A stretch of DNA of 42,204 nt from Microcaldota archaeon (GTDB taxonomy: Archaea > Micrarchaeota > Micrarchaeia > Micrarchaeales > CABMGC01), in the NCBI GenBank assembly GCA_021803245.1, contig JAJZLT010000018.1, positions 1-42,204 of the forward strand, read 5' to 3'. Under the pieces are notes generated by a model. The model ran no database searches. It was not told the origin of the DNA and worked only from the letters and a program-made list of their open reading frames with translations. A program made the translations under genes and the position numbers. Position 1 is the stretch's first letter; the number at the start of each line of letters is the position of its first letter. Of the stretch, positions 16,087 to 23,619 are shown piece by piece.

Positions 16087-17865
16087 CTATCCGACCGTGA
16101 TGTTGAAATCGTCCTTGAGGCGCTTCTTGTCTATGGGCGTCGGCGAACCATCCAGCAATGATTCATACTTCTTGTTCTTCGGAAAGAGTATGAATTCCTT
16201 TATATCTTCTTCATGGGAAAGGACTGTGACAAGCCTGTCGAATCCGAGTGCGATGCCACCGTCTATCGGTGCGCCGTATCTAAGTGCTTCTAAAAGGAAT
16301 CCGAAGTTCTTCTCTATTGACTCCCTGCTCATCCCTATTCTAAGCAGCGCTTCTTCCTGCATCTTTGCATCGTTTATGCGTATTGAACCGCTTCCCATCT
16401 CCATGCCATTCATGACAAGGTCATACTGCCTGCTCAGCACTTTTTCAGGAGCAGTCTCGATGAATTTTTCCGTTGCCTTTGTCGGAGCAGTAAACGGATT
16501 GTGCGAGGGCTTTAGCTTGCCCGTAACCTCGTCTTTCTCAAACAGGGGGAAGTTGTCTACCCAGAGCAGCTCGAACTCTGATTTGAAGGCGCCGATCTTC
16601 CTTCCTATTTCTCTTCTGACCCTCCCCATCACGTCGAGCAGGAGAGTTTCTGATGCATCAGAGCAGATGATTATTACATCGCCTTCATTGGCATTTAGCT
16701 TGGAGAGCAGTTCTTGGCATACCTGCCTGCCAAGCGATTCGGCTATGCTCTCAGGATCAGAGGTTATCTCGCCATTTTTGACAAATAGCCATGTCAGTCC
16801 TTTAAGGCCCGCTAGTTTTGCAACGTCTATAATCTTGAGCATATAGTTTTTGTCAAGTGTTGCGCTGCTCGTGCCGAAGTTCGCGCTGAATGCAGCGGCT
16901 TTTACCCGCCCGCCGCTCTCTATGACCCTTTTAAGTATATTATAGCTGCTCCTGCTTGCCTCTTCGGTTATGTCAACTATCTTGTTATCGAACCGCAAAT
17001 CCGGCTTATCTGAACCGTAATTGCTCATTGCTTCTGCATATGTAAGATGCCTTAATGGGATTTTTAACTCCTTCCCCAAGACTTCCTTAAAGATCCTCTT
17101 AAGCATGTTCTCGATAAGCTCCTGTATCTGCCTCTCGTCCTTGAACGAGACTTCGATATCTATCTGCGTATGCTCTGGCTGCCTGTCCTCCCGTGGATCC
17201 TCGTCGCGGTATGCCCTTGCCATCTGGAAGTACTTGTCTAGCCCGCTTATTATGCATAATTGCTTGTATATCTGCGGCGACTGAGGCAGTGAGTAGAACT
17301 TGCCCGGATTTGTCCTTGACGGTACAAGGAAGGTCTTTGAGCCGGTTTCGTATGTATCCTTTACAAGCGTGGGGGTCTCAAGTTCCAGGAAGCCGTTCTC
17401 CCAGAAGAACTTTCTAACTTCCTTGGCTACTTTGTCCCTAAACTCTATCCTTTTTATCATCTCTTTCCTTCTTAGGTCCAGATACCTGTACCTTAGCCGC
17501 AATTCCTCATTTGCAAGGAACTTCTTTTTTTCTTCTATTATTTCAAACGGCGGTACCCTTGATGCATTTATGATCTCCAGTTTTGTGACATAAAGCTCAA
17601 TCGTGCCTGTAGGATTAGTCCTGTCGATTGTGTCCTCTTCCCTCGCTTTTACCTTGCCAGATACCCGCAGAACATATTCCTTGCCTATCTCCCCGGCATC
17701 ATTGAGGATTTTGCCTTCGAAAACAAGCTGCGTTATGCCATATCTGTCTGCCAGATCTATAAAAAGTTTTCCCCCGTGATCCCTCTTGTATCTGCACCAG
17801 CCGTACAACTCGGCCTCTTTGCCTATGTATTTTTCATTCAGGGAACCGCAATCGAGAACTTGCAT
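16087..17865 (-). CDS. aspS: aspartyl-tRNA synthetase, bacterial type
   Basis: 592 aa class II synthetase. The length, the GAD insertion between motifs 2 and 3 (roughly residues 290-410), motif 2 'RAYRDEDPREDRQPEHTQID' and motif 3 'GIALGFDRL' are those of bacterial AspRS; archaeal AspRS is about 430 aa and lacks GAD. The anticodon-binding OB fold has His30 ('KRDHGG') where discriminating E. coli has Leu30 and non-discriminating P. aeruginosa has His31; the second reported position (Lys in E. coli, Gly in P. aeruginosa) aligns with Asp78 by eye. It probably charges both tRNA-Asp and tRNA-Asn, with GatCAB completing Asn-tRNA. It is the last gene of the operon, 9 nt after gatB. Transfer from bacteria is inferred. 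Confidence 0.95.
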   Translation of the reverse strand: MQVLDCGSLNEKYIGKEAELYGWCRYKRDHGGKLFIDLADRYGITQLVFEGKILNDAGEIGKEYVLRVSGKVKAREEDTIDRTNPTGTIELYVTKLEIINASRVPPFEIIEEKKKFLANEELRLRYRYLDLRRKEMIKRIEFRDKVAKEVRKFFWENGFLELETPTLVKDTYETGSKTFLVPSRTNPGKFYSLPQSPQIYKQLCIISGLDKYFQMARAYRDEDPREDRQPEHTQIDIEVSFKDERQIQELIENMLKRIFKEVLGKELKIPLRHLTYAEAMSNYGSDKPDLRFDNKIVDITEEASRSSYNILKRVIESGGRVKAAAFSANFGTSSATLDKNYMLKIIDVAKLAGLKGLTWLFVKNGEITSDPESIAESLGRQVCQELLSKLNANEGDVIIICSDASETLLLDVMGRVRREIGRKIGAFKSEFELLWVDNFPLFEKDEVTGKLKPSHNPFTAPTKATEKFIETAPEKVLSRQYDLVMNGMEMGSGSIRINDAKMQEEALLRIGMSRESIEKNFGFLLEALRYGAPIDGGIALGFDRLVTVLSHEEDIKEFILFPKNKKYESLLDGSPTPIDKKRLKDDFNITVG

Positions 17866-17874
17866 ATTTAGACC

Positions 17875-19155
17875 TTACTTACCTGCAAAAATCAAATTTA
17901 GTCTTTCAGATATAATCCGTGGATGAACCTTATATTTCTTTGTTATCTCTCCTACCATGAAATTTATTGCCTTTGGATTCTTCCTGTACTCTTCCACTAT
18001 CCTTGGATTCCTCTTTATGTATTCGCTTATTTCTTTATCTATTAATTTTATATCTATCTGCTTCGCCTCCACTTCTTCTCCGCCGTATATCTTCATCAGG
18101 GTTTCCTTGTCAGGATAGGAGCCTTTGCTCACCATATCAAGCAGCCTGGCCATGGCACGCTCGTTTATATCCATAATTCCGTACTTCTCAAGCAGTTCTA
18201 TCGAGCCTATCAACGCTTTCATCTCGTATTTTTCCTTCCATCTCTCTATCATTTCCAGTGCATCCCTGTTGAATAGCACCAGCTCGGCGAGTGTCTGCGC
18301 GTTGGCTTTGTACTTTGACGCGTATTCCTTGGCTATCCTGCTTGCAAAGACAGCCTTCTTTGCCTTTATCGATGCGGTAGAATACTCGCTAAGGTCTGGA
18401 TCGTAAATAAACCCGTATTCCTCGTCGCTCTCCTTCTCCCTGGACGGCACCGTAATCATCTTTGCCTCGTTATAGGATCTTGTCTCTGAAGGAACCTTCT
18501 GGTTGGCTGAAACTAATTTGTTCTGCCTTTCTATTTCGTATTTTGCAGCATCGATTATGTTCTTCGTTCCGGTTATGTTCTTGATCTCTACCCGCTGTTC
18601 CGCTACGGATATGTTTAGATCGGCCTTAAACTCCTTGTTTATATCGACTCCCAGATAATAGAGTATGCTTTTGAGCTCGGTCAAAAATGCCCTCAATATG
18701 GCTTCGCTTTTTATGTCGGGCTCGGTAACTATCTCCACAAGCGGAACTCCGGATCTGTTGAAATCCAGGAGCGTGTACTCCTCTTCACGTATTATTTTGG
18801 CAGGGTCTTCTTCGAGCTGTATTCTCCTTATCCCTATACTGACCCCATCTGCTTCAAGTGTTCCGGAATGCCCTACAGGAGCATCTACTTGAGTTATCTG
18901 ATACGATTTGGGCAAATCCGGATAAAAATACACCTTTCTGGAGAAGCTTATCTTTTCAGGCACCTTGCACCCAAGCGCCTTGGCTATGCTCACCCCAAGC
19001 ATCAGGGCTTTTTCATTTAACATCGGCTTTGACCCTGGAAGGCCCATGCAGATCGGGCAGATTGAAGAGTTAGGTTCCTCCGAATAAGCCTTGCAGCTGC
19101 AGAATAGCTTTGAATCGGTTGGCAATGCAACGTGAACTTCCAGCCCTATTTTCAT
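17875..19155 (-). CDS. gatB: Asp/Glu-tRNA amidotransferase subunit B
   Basis: 426 aa, somewhat shorter than the usual 470-480. 'GLEVHVALPTDSKLFCSC' and 'PNSSICPICMGLPGSKPMLN' give the GatB signature including the four-Cys zinc site; 'FYPDLPKSYQITQ' and 'LLDFNRSGVPLVEIVTEPD' form the kinase pocket that activates the misacylated tRNA. The C-terminus has the YqeY-like tRNA-binding tail. There is no AspRS-like insertion, so it is GatB and not GatE. It works in the GatCAB complex to convert Asp-tRNA-Asn or Glu-tRNA-Gln to the amide. It starts 6 nt after gatA. Confidence 0.95.
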   Translation of the reverse strand: MKIGLEVHVALPTDSKLFCSCKAYSEEPNSSICPICMGLPGSKPMLNEKALMLGVSIAKALGCKVPEKISFSRKVYFYPDLPKSYQITQVDAPVGHSGTLEADGVSIGIRRIQLEEDPAKIIREEEYTLLDFNRSGVPLVEIVTEPDIKSEAILRAFLTELKSILYYLGVDINKEFKADLNISVAEQRVEIKNITGTKNIIDAAKYEIERQNKLVSANQKVPSETRSYNEAKMITVPSREKESDEEYGFIYDPDLSEYSTASIKAKKAVFASRIAKEYASKYKANAQTLAELVLFNRDALEMIERWKEKYEMKALIGSIELLEKYGIMDINERAMARLLDMVSKGSYPDKETLMKIYGGEEVEAKQIDIKLIDKEISEYIKRNPRIVEEYRKNPKAINFMVGEITKKYKVHPRIISERLNLIFAGK

Positions 19156-19161
19156 TGTGCT

Positions 19162-20514
19162 CTACCTTATGTCCCCTATATTATACTTGAACTTATACCT
19201 GAATGAGGTTTCCCAAGATTTTACGAAATCAAGAAGCGCGTAATCATTAAAATGATCTGATATTATTTGCGCGCCAAGAGGCATGCCGTTTGGGTAAGAA
19301 TATGGAAATGAGACGTGGGGGAAGCCACATATGCTCGGAGGTATTGTTAATATATCCATCCTGTATGCTTCCACCGGCGTAAGTGAGACAGCTTTTTCTA
19401 TCTTTGGCGTTGTAATTGGCATGGTCGGCGTTAATATGAAGCCGTTCTTTAGCAGCTTGCCTATTTCGCGTATCAGGAGCGACCTGACTTTCAATGCCTT
19501 GCGGTAATATTTCTCTTTCACACTGGCACTTCTGACGAACGTTCCTAGTACAACCCTTCTTTTGGCTTCGACTCCGAACTTGGATCTTGACTCGGTAAAG
19601 AACCTGTTGTATTCTTCAGAAAAGTTCTCGTTCTTGAACCCGTACTTGTAACCGTTGTACTTTGCGAGGTTGGTGGATGCTTCGGCCATGGATATTATGT
19701 AATATGCAGGTATGGCTTTTTCTATGAATTCGAGGCTCTTCTCCTCGACCGAATAGCCCATCTCTCTTATCTTTGAGACAAGCTTGTCAAACTCCGATCT
19801 TACCTTCTCGTCCGTTGCATCCAGAAGCTGCTTTATTAGGAATATCTTCTTATTGTTTACGTTTGTGAACTTTATGCCAACGCAGGTAGAATCGTAACTG
19901 TCAGGCCCTTTTACTATGTCGAAGACAGTGCGTATGTCTTCTGAACTGCGTGCCATTATCCCTATTTTGTCTAGGGAATTGGCATAATCGACCAGCCCGT
20001 AGCGAGATATGGCGCCGTAGGTAGGCGTGAAGCCAACCACTCCGCAAAACGCAGCAGGATTGGATATTGAGCCTCCGGTAGATTCTGCAAGTGCGACATG
20101 GTATTTCAGGATAGATGTGGCTACCGCTGCACCACTGCTTGAGCCTCCGGCGACATACGCCGTGTTGAATGGATTTTTTGCCACGCACATGGTGTTTAAC
20201 CCGAAGCTTCCGAATCCGAACTCGTCCATGCTTGTTTTCCCTAGAAAAGAGAACTTGCTGCTAGAGAGCCTCTCAACGCAGGTTGCATTGAATGGAGGAA
20301 TATATCCGGAAAGTATCTCCGAGCCTGCTTTAGTCTCTACATCTCTGACGCAAAGATTATCCTTGACGCTGAATGGAAAGCCATCCTTTATTGTTTCATT
20401 TATGTTAAGAAACGCTCCCAGCTGCTTGTTGACCTCAGAGAGTCCGTTAACAAGCTTTTTATAATACCCCTCCGGCTTTTCCTTTGACTGGAACTCTTTT
20501 ATGCTGCTGCTCAT
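19162..20514 (-). CDS. gatA: Asp/Glu-tRNA amidotransferase subunit A
   Basis: 450 aa amidase-signature glutaminase. The catalytic Lys is in 'FPFSVKDNL', the Gly/Ser stretch 'AGGSSSGAAVA' and the cis-Ser/nucleophile region 'AESTGGSISNPAAFCGVVG' are intact. It releases ammonia from glutamine and passes it to GatB. Its ATG overlaps the gatC stop as ATGA. Variation from the common 'GSDTGGSIRQPA' to 'AESTGGSISNPA' is conservative with respect to the catalytic Ser. Confidence 0.95.
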   Translation of the reverse strand: MSSSIKEFQSKEKPEGYYKKLVNGLSEVNKQLGAFLNINETIKDGFPFSVKDNLCVRDVETKAGSEILSGYIPPFNATCVERLSSSKFSFLGKTSMDEFGFGSFGLNTMCVAKNPFNTAYVAGGSSSGAAVATSILKYHVALAESTGGSISNPAAFCGVVGFTPTYGAISRYGLVDYANSLDKIGIMARSSEDIRTVFDIVKGPDSYDSTCVGIKFTNVNNKKIFLIKQLLDATDEKVRSEFDKLVSKIREMGYSVEEKSLEFIEKAIPAYYIISMAEASTNLAKYNGYKYGFKNENFSEEYNRFFTESRSKFGVEAKRRVVLGTFVRSASVKEKYYRKALKVRSLLIREIGKLLKNGFILTPTMPITTPKIEKAVSLTPVEAYRMDILTIPPSICGFPHVSFPYSYPNGMPLGAQIISDHFNDYALLDFVKSWETSFRYKFKYNIGDIR

Positions 20515-20783
20515 ATTTTAGGACCCACTACATAAAAACGGTATGTTTTTGTATTCTTCAATATGCCATTTGTGTTCTGGAATGCTTCTACTTTGTCCTG
20601 GCGTAGCCTTTCCGGTATCCGGATGGCATGATATGATTCGGATGTATTGCCGGTTTCAAACTCGTTCAGGGTGTTGAAGTATTTTATTATCTCTTCTATG
20701 TCATTTATTATTCTGTCCTTCTCATCGTGGTTTAGGCTTATCCTGCACACTTTAAGTAGCCTGTCAAACTCGTTGGCATCCAT
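20511..20783 (-). CDS. gatC: Asp/Glu-tRNA amidotransferase subunit C
   Basis: 90 aa, the usual length. The N-terminal helical hairpin 'FDRLLKVCRISLNHDEKDRIINDIEEIIKYF' region (residues about 6-36) and the extended middle 'SESYHAIRIPERLRQDKVEAF' region match GatC, which wraps around GatA and GatB to stabilise the complex. It begins 27 nt after the asparaginase stop and overlaps gatA by 4 nt. Confidence 0.85.
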   Translation of the reverse strand: MDANEFDRLLKVCRISLNHDEKDRIINDIEEIIKYFNTLNEFETGNTSESYHAIRIPERLRQDKVEAFQNTNGILKNTKTYRFYVVGPKI

Positions 20784-20810
20784 AAAACCATTATTCTAAG
20801 GAAAAGTTTA

Positions 20811-22121
20811 TTATGCTACTCTGCTTTTTTGGCGGTTCTCGGGCTCCGGATTTTTCTGTGATGCGCCAGTCTGGCTGCTTCCCGGCCTGCTTATCCTCTC
20901 CTTAAAGCCCCTTACTCTATAGGCAAACGCATCCAGTATTGCTCTCCTTCTTTCAGTCTCATGCAGGAATATGCCCAAGTTGGTGCTTCTCGGATCGGTT
21001 GTTGATGGATGGCTGAGATACGATTTCAGCTCTTTTGCAAGCTGTCCAGGATAATTGTTTATAAATCTTTCAAGAACTTCTTCCCGGCTCCTGCCGCCTC
21101 CGCCTACAGCGAAAGAGGCATTTTGCATGACAAAAGGGAGCGGCCCAGGCGCAGGTATTATGCCCGCTTTAAGAGCCTCCATTCCTACCGCATAAGAGCC
21201 AATCTGCCCGTGCGTCTCGTTAGTAGGGCCAGTTACGAAGACCATTGTCCCGTCTTCCATTGCTTTCTTGACTGCAGGCAGGAGCACCTGCGGAACATTG
21301 AAATCCCCGAGGCCCTGGATTACAACGACGTCTTTTCCTTTAGAGGCAGAAAGCACATCGTTTGGAGAAGTATATGATTGCACACGTATAAGCGCTACCT
21401 TGTTACTGTAGCCTGTGTCGAAGCTTAGTTTCCTTTCCTGAGAAGGCTCAGTCGGGCTTTTTTGGCTCTTTGGCTGCACTTGATTTTGCGCAGTCTCCGC
21501 ATAGTAACCTACAGAAGTTTTAACTATGCCATTATCTACTTCGGCTATCGGACCGAAATAACTCTTAATGCCGTTAAGATCTCCCGGCCTTATCTTATAT
21601 GTCCATTTTCCTTCGAAAACACTTCCATGGAAAACTACGAAAACTCCGGATTTCCCGTTGTCCCGAGCATCTATTGCAAACGTGATTGAATCGGCAAGAT
21701 TTTTGACAGCATCAGTATCATGCTCGCTTGCTATCTTCATAGAACCAGTAAGTATCACAGACCTATCCGTTTTTAACGCTACTCCGAGAAAAGAGGCCGT
21801 ATCGGCTATTGTATCGGTTCCGTGGGTCACAACTATGGCGTCATACTTCTGCAGCTCCTTGAATGTTTCTGCCCCTATCTCTTCGCGGTCTTTCTGGGAC
21901 ATGTTGGAGCTATCCTTATAGGCAATATGCTTTATGTCTATTGAAACCTTTTCAGAGCTTGTTCCTGAAGTATTCCATGCGCCTTTGACCCGCTGAACGA
22001 GGCCTTCGATGACATTGTTGTTTGGATTTATAACTATCGTGCCTGTGGCATCTTTTTCTCCGGCGATGGTGCCGCCCGTAGCTAATATTAGTATTTTATA
22101 CCTCTGCTCTTCCATCCGCAT
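20811..22121 (-). CDS. L-asparaginase-like amidohydrolase
   Basis: 436 aa. 'ILATGGTIAG' with the first catalytic Thr near residue 17, 'VVTHGTDTIADTA' with the Thr-Asp pair, and 'ILTGSMK' with the catalytic Lys are all present. It starts directly at the catalytic domain and lacks the N-terminal ~70-residue domain of GatD, so it is an asparaginase and not half of GatDE. Unusual features are a Gln/Pro/Ser/Lys-rich insertion between the two lobes and a basic Pro/Gln-rich tail of about 45 residues. There is no signal peptide, so it acts in the cytoplasm, producing Asp and ammonia. It heads the operon with gatCAB and aspS. A second ATG 6 nt downstream is also possible. Confidence 0.85.
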   Translation of the reverse strand: MRMEEQRYKILILATGGTIAGEKDATGTIVINPNNNVIEGLVQRVKGAWNTSGTSSEKVSIDIKHIAYKDSSNMSQKDREEIGAETFKELQKYDAIVVTHGTDTIADTASFLGVALKTDRSVILTGSMKIASEHDTDAVKNLADSITFAIDARDNGKSGVFVVFHGSVFEGKWTYKIRPGDLNGIKSYFGPIAEVDNGIVKTSVGYYAETAQNQVQPKSQKSPTEPSQERKLSFDTGYSNKVALIRVQSYTSPNDVLSASKGKDVVVIQGLGDFNVPQVLLPAVKKAMEDGTMVFVTGPTNETHGQIGSYAVGMEALKAGIIPAPGPLPFVMQNASFAVGGGGRSREEVLERFINNYPGQLAKELKSYLSHPSTTDPRSTNLGIFLHETERRRAILDAFAYRVRGFKERISRPGSSQTGASQKNPEPENRQKSRVA

Positions 22122-22157
22122 CCGCCTTGTTCTTGATTTTAGGCTAACTTAATGAAA

Positions 22158-22184
22158 CTGTTGATTGCTAACTGTTGATTGCTT
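22158..22184. promoter_or_regulatory. tandem 14-bp repeat upstream of the asparaginase operon
   Basis: CTGTTGATTGCTA at 22158-22170 is repeated as CTGTTGATTGCTT at 22172-22184, a 14-bp period. The pair lies 37-63 nt before the asparaginase start, at or just upstream of a minus-strand TATA-like element (cattaagtt, about 22147-22155). The position suits an activator or repressor site; the divergent Lrp/AsnC regulator is the obvious candidate. The assignment is inferred. Confidence 0.4.
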
Positions 22185-22245
22185 AATATATTTACAACTT
22201 CGGTTTTATAATACTATTGTGCGCCTAAACTTTATTATTAATCTT

Positions 22246-22367
22246 AAAAAAGAAGAAGAAGTAGCCCTTTAAGAGAGCAAAGATGCCCTCTCCAAGGGCT
22301 TCCCCACCTGTCCGTCCACCCAAAATCCCATGTCCTTTCCTATGCAATCAGATGCCCCAAAAGCATC
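22246..22367 (-). ncRNA. candidate structured RNA or long leader
   Basis: A GC-richer island in an otherwise A/T-rich gap. On the minus strand it is preceded by a strong TATA box (gatatatatac, 22389-22399), so transcription would begin near 22367, exactly at a small hairpin GATGC/GCATC (22351-22367). It ends with a long two-part stem: AGCCCTT/AAGGGCT (22300-22294 with 22269-22263) enclosing GAGAG/CTCTC, followed by a pyrimidine run ending in T6 (22251-22246), which resembles a terminator. No long ORF fits; a 20-codon minus ORF starting MGFWVDGQ and a Pro-rich plus ORF overlap it. It resembles no RNA family I know. Confidence 0.35.
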
Positions 22368-22471
22368 ACTATTATTATGGCGAAGGTTGTATATATATCT
22401 TGCCTGCAAAAGAATGAAATAAATGCAAGATAAATACAAATGGCTATATATTTATTGGAGAATATACAATT

Positions 22472-22903
22472 ATGGACGAATTTGATGAAGAGCTCATATA
22501 TAGCATAGATGATGGCGTAATAAAGTACACAAACCTCGCGAAGAAGCTTAATGCTCCCCTCTCAACAGTGCACTTTAGGATAAAGAAGCTTGAGAATGAA
22601 AAAGTAATTAAATTTTATAAGGGAGAGATAGACTGGAAAAAGGCGGGATTCGGCGTTACCGCGTATGTGCTCATAAGCGTGGACATCAACCTCTTAAAGA
22701 GTATGAATCGTACGCAGGATATGCTGCTTGAAGAGCTGCTTAAGATACCTTATGTAAAGGAAGGCCATATCACTACCAGCGAGGCAGATCTGGTAATCAA
22801 AGTGATTGCAAGGGATACTTCCCATTTCAAAGAACTGCTGCTTAACAAGATCGATTTGCTGGAAGGCATCGTTAACACCAAGACAATGATTGTCCTGGGC
22901 TGA
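22472..22903 (+). CDS. Lrp/AsnC-family transcriptional regulator
   Basis: 143 aa. The N-terminal winged helix-turn-helix spans residues 1-55 ('YTNLAKKLNAPLSTVHFRIKKLENEKVI'), followed by the alpha/beta RAM effector domain ('FGVTAYVLISVDI', 'VKEGHITTSEADLVIKVIARD'). Such proteins bind amino acids or other small ligands and regulate amino-acid metabolism. A TATA box (ctatatattta, 22443-22453) lies about 25 nt ahead of the ATG, so it is leaderless. It is divergent from the asparaginase-gatCAB-aspS operon, whose tandem repeats it may bind. Confidence 0.9.
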   Translation: MDEFDEELIYSIDDGVIKYTNLAKKLNAPLSTVHFRIKKLENEKVIKFYKGEIDWKKAGFGVTAYVLISVDINLLKSMNRTQDMLLEELLKIPYVKEGHITTSEADLVIKVIARDTSHFKELLLNKIDLLEGIVNTKTMIVLG

Positions 22904-22913
22904 GCATGTAAAT

Positions 22914-23492
22914 ATGGATTATCTGGAGCAACTGAAAAAATACAACAACCTGTACCTTACCATAATAATGAGGTATAAGGAGTACATAGAAGAGAATGAA
23001 AATGTTTACATGGCGGAACTTCCGCGCCTGATAACCCCGGAAGACAGCCCGATTGTGGCTGCGGTTGAAGGCATAAAGAGCAACTTCAATCCTTATTCAT
23101 TTGAAGCGAACATTGAAGCTGCGGAGAAGGAGGCGTATTCGTACGTGGTAAAAAATATCTGCAGCTTAGAGATGCCGATACAGTTCTGGCAACTGCCCCG
23201 GGATGCGATCATGAATGGGGCAGGAGATGCATTCGACAGGGCATGCGTACTATGCAGCATGCTTGTTTGTCTGGGAGACTTGTCTTCCAGGATACTTGTC
23301 ATGGCAAACGAATCGGAGAGGAAAGTGATTGTGTACTCTGAGGCAAATTCCAGAATAACTGCATTTGACTTTGACCACGGAATAAAAACCTTCAAGGCAT
23401 TTGAGGAGATGAAGGATTATTTCGCACTCAAGAGTAGCAATGAACCGAGCATATATGAATTTAATGACAAACTCTTCAGGAATATCGAATAG
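22914..23492 (+). CDS. transglutaminase-like protein lacking the catalytic Cys
   Basis: About 192 aa from the ATG at 22914 (11 nt after the regulator stop; a TTG at 22890 would overlap it). The segment 'NGAGDAFDRACVLCSMLVCLGDLSSRILVMA' aligns in layout with the 'GDCDD-x-A-x-LL-x-x-LL-x-x-G-x-x-x-R' core of transglutaminase-like folds, but the nucleophile Cys of 'GDC' is Ala here, and the usual His strand reads 'VIVYSEANSRITAFDFD'. It may bind rather than hydrolyse peptides. Assignment to this fold is by pattern only. It is co-transcribed with the Lrp-type regulator. Confidence 0.5.
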   Translation: MDYLEQLKKYNNLYLTIIMRYKEYIEENENVYMAELPRLITPEDSPIVAAVEGIKSNFNPYSFEANIEAAEKEAYSYVVKNICSLEMPIQFWQLPRDAIMNGAGDAFDRACVLCSMLVCLGDLSSRILVMANESERKVIVYSEANSRITAFDFDHGIKTFKAFEEMKDYFALKSSNEPSIYEFNDKLFRNIE

Positions 23493-23496
23493 GCTT

Positions 23497-23613
23497 TTAC
23501 CTTCTTGTCGCCTTTAGCCTTCTTCTATGCGCCTTCTTGAGCTTTGAAGCCTTAGCGACCTTGCGGTACTTCTTTCCAATCCTCCTTGTTTTCTTTGAGA
23601 CGGTTTTTTGCAT
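23497..23613 (-). CDS. very basic 38-aa peptide
   Basis: A short ORF beginning MQKTVSKKTRRIGKKYRK and ending KKAHRRRLKATRR, about half Lys/Arg, with no acidic residue. Its ATG is 6 nt after the FEN-1 stop, in the same operon. Size and charge recall tiny archaeal rRNA-binding proteins such as eL41 or similar ribosomal peptides, but I see no specific match. The tight spacing and unbroken basic composition make it likely to be real. Confidence 0.6.
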   Translation of the reverse strand: MQKTVSKKTRRIGKKYRKVAKASKLKKAHRRRLKATRR

Positions 23614-23619
23614 AGTATT

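Noticed and set aside
19901-20188. 95-aa minus ORF inside gatA
   Set aside because: Out-of-frame shadow of gatA, which is intact with all catalytic motifs.
20811-22121. Reading the asparaginase as GatD
   Set aside because: The protein starts at the catalytic domain and lacks the N-terminal domain of GatD, and the GatB-like gene has no GatE-type insertion.
22282-22422. 46-codon Pro-rich plus-strand ORF
   Set aside because: Low-complexity composition and overlap with the stem-loop; no promoter or Shine-Dalgarno fits its ATG.
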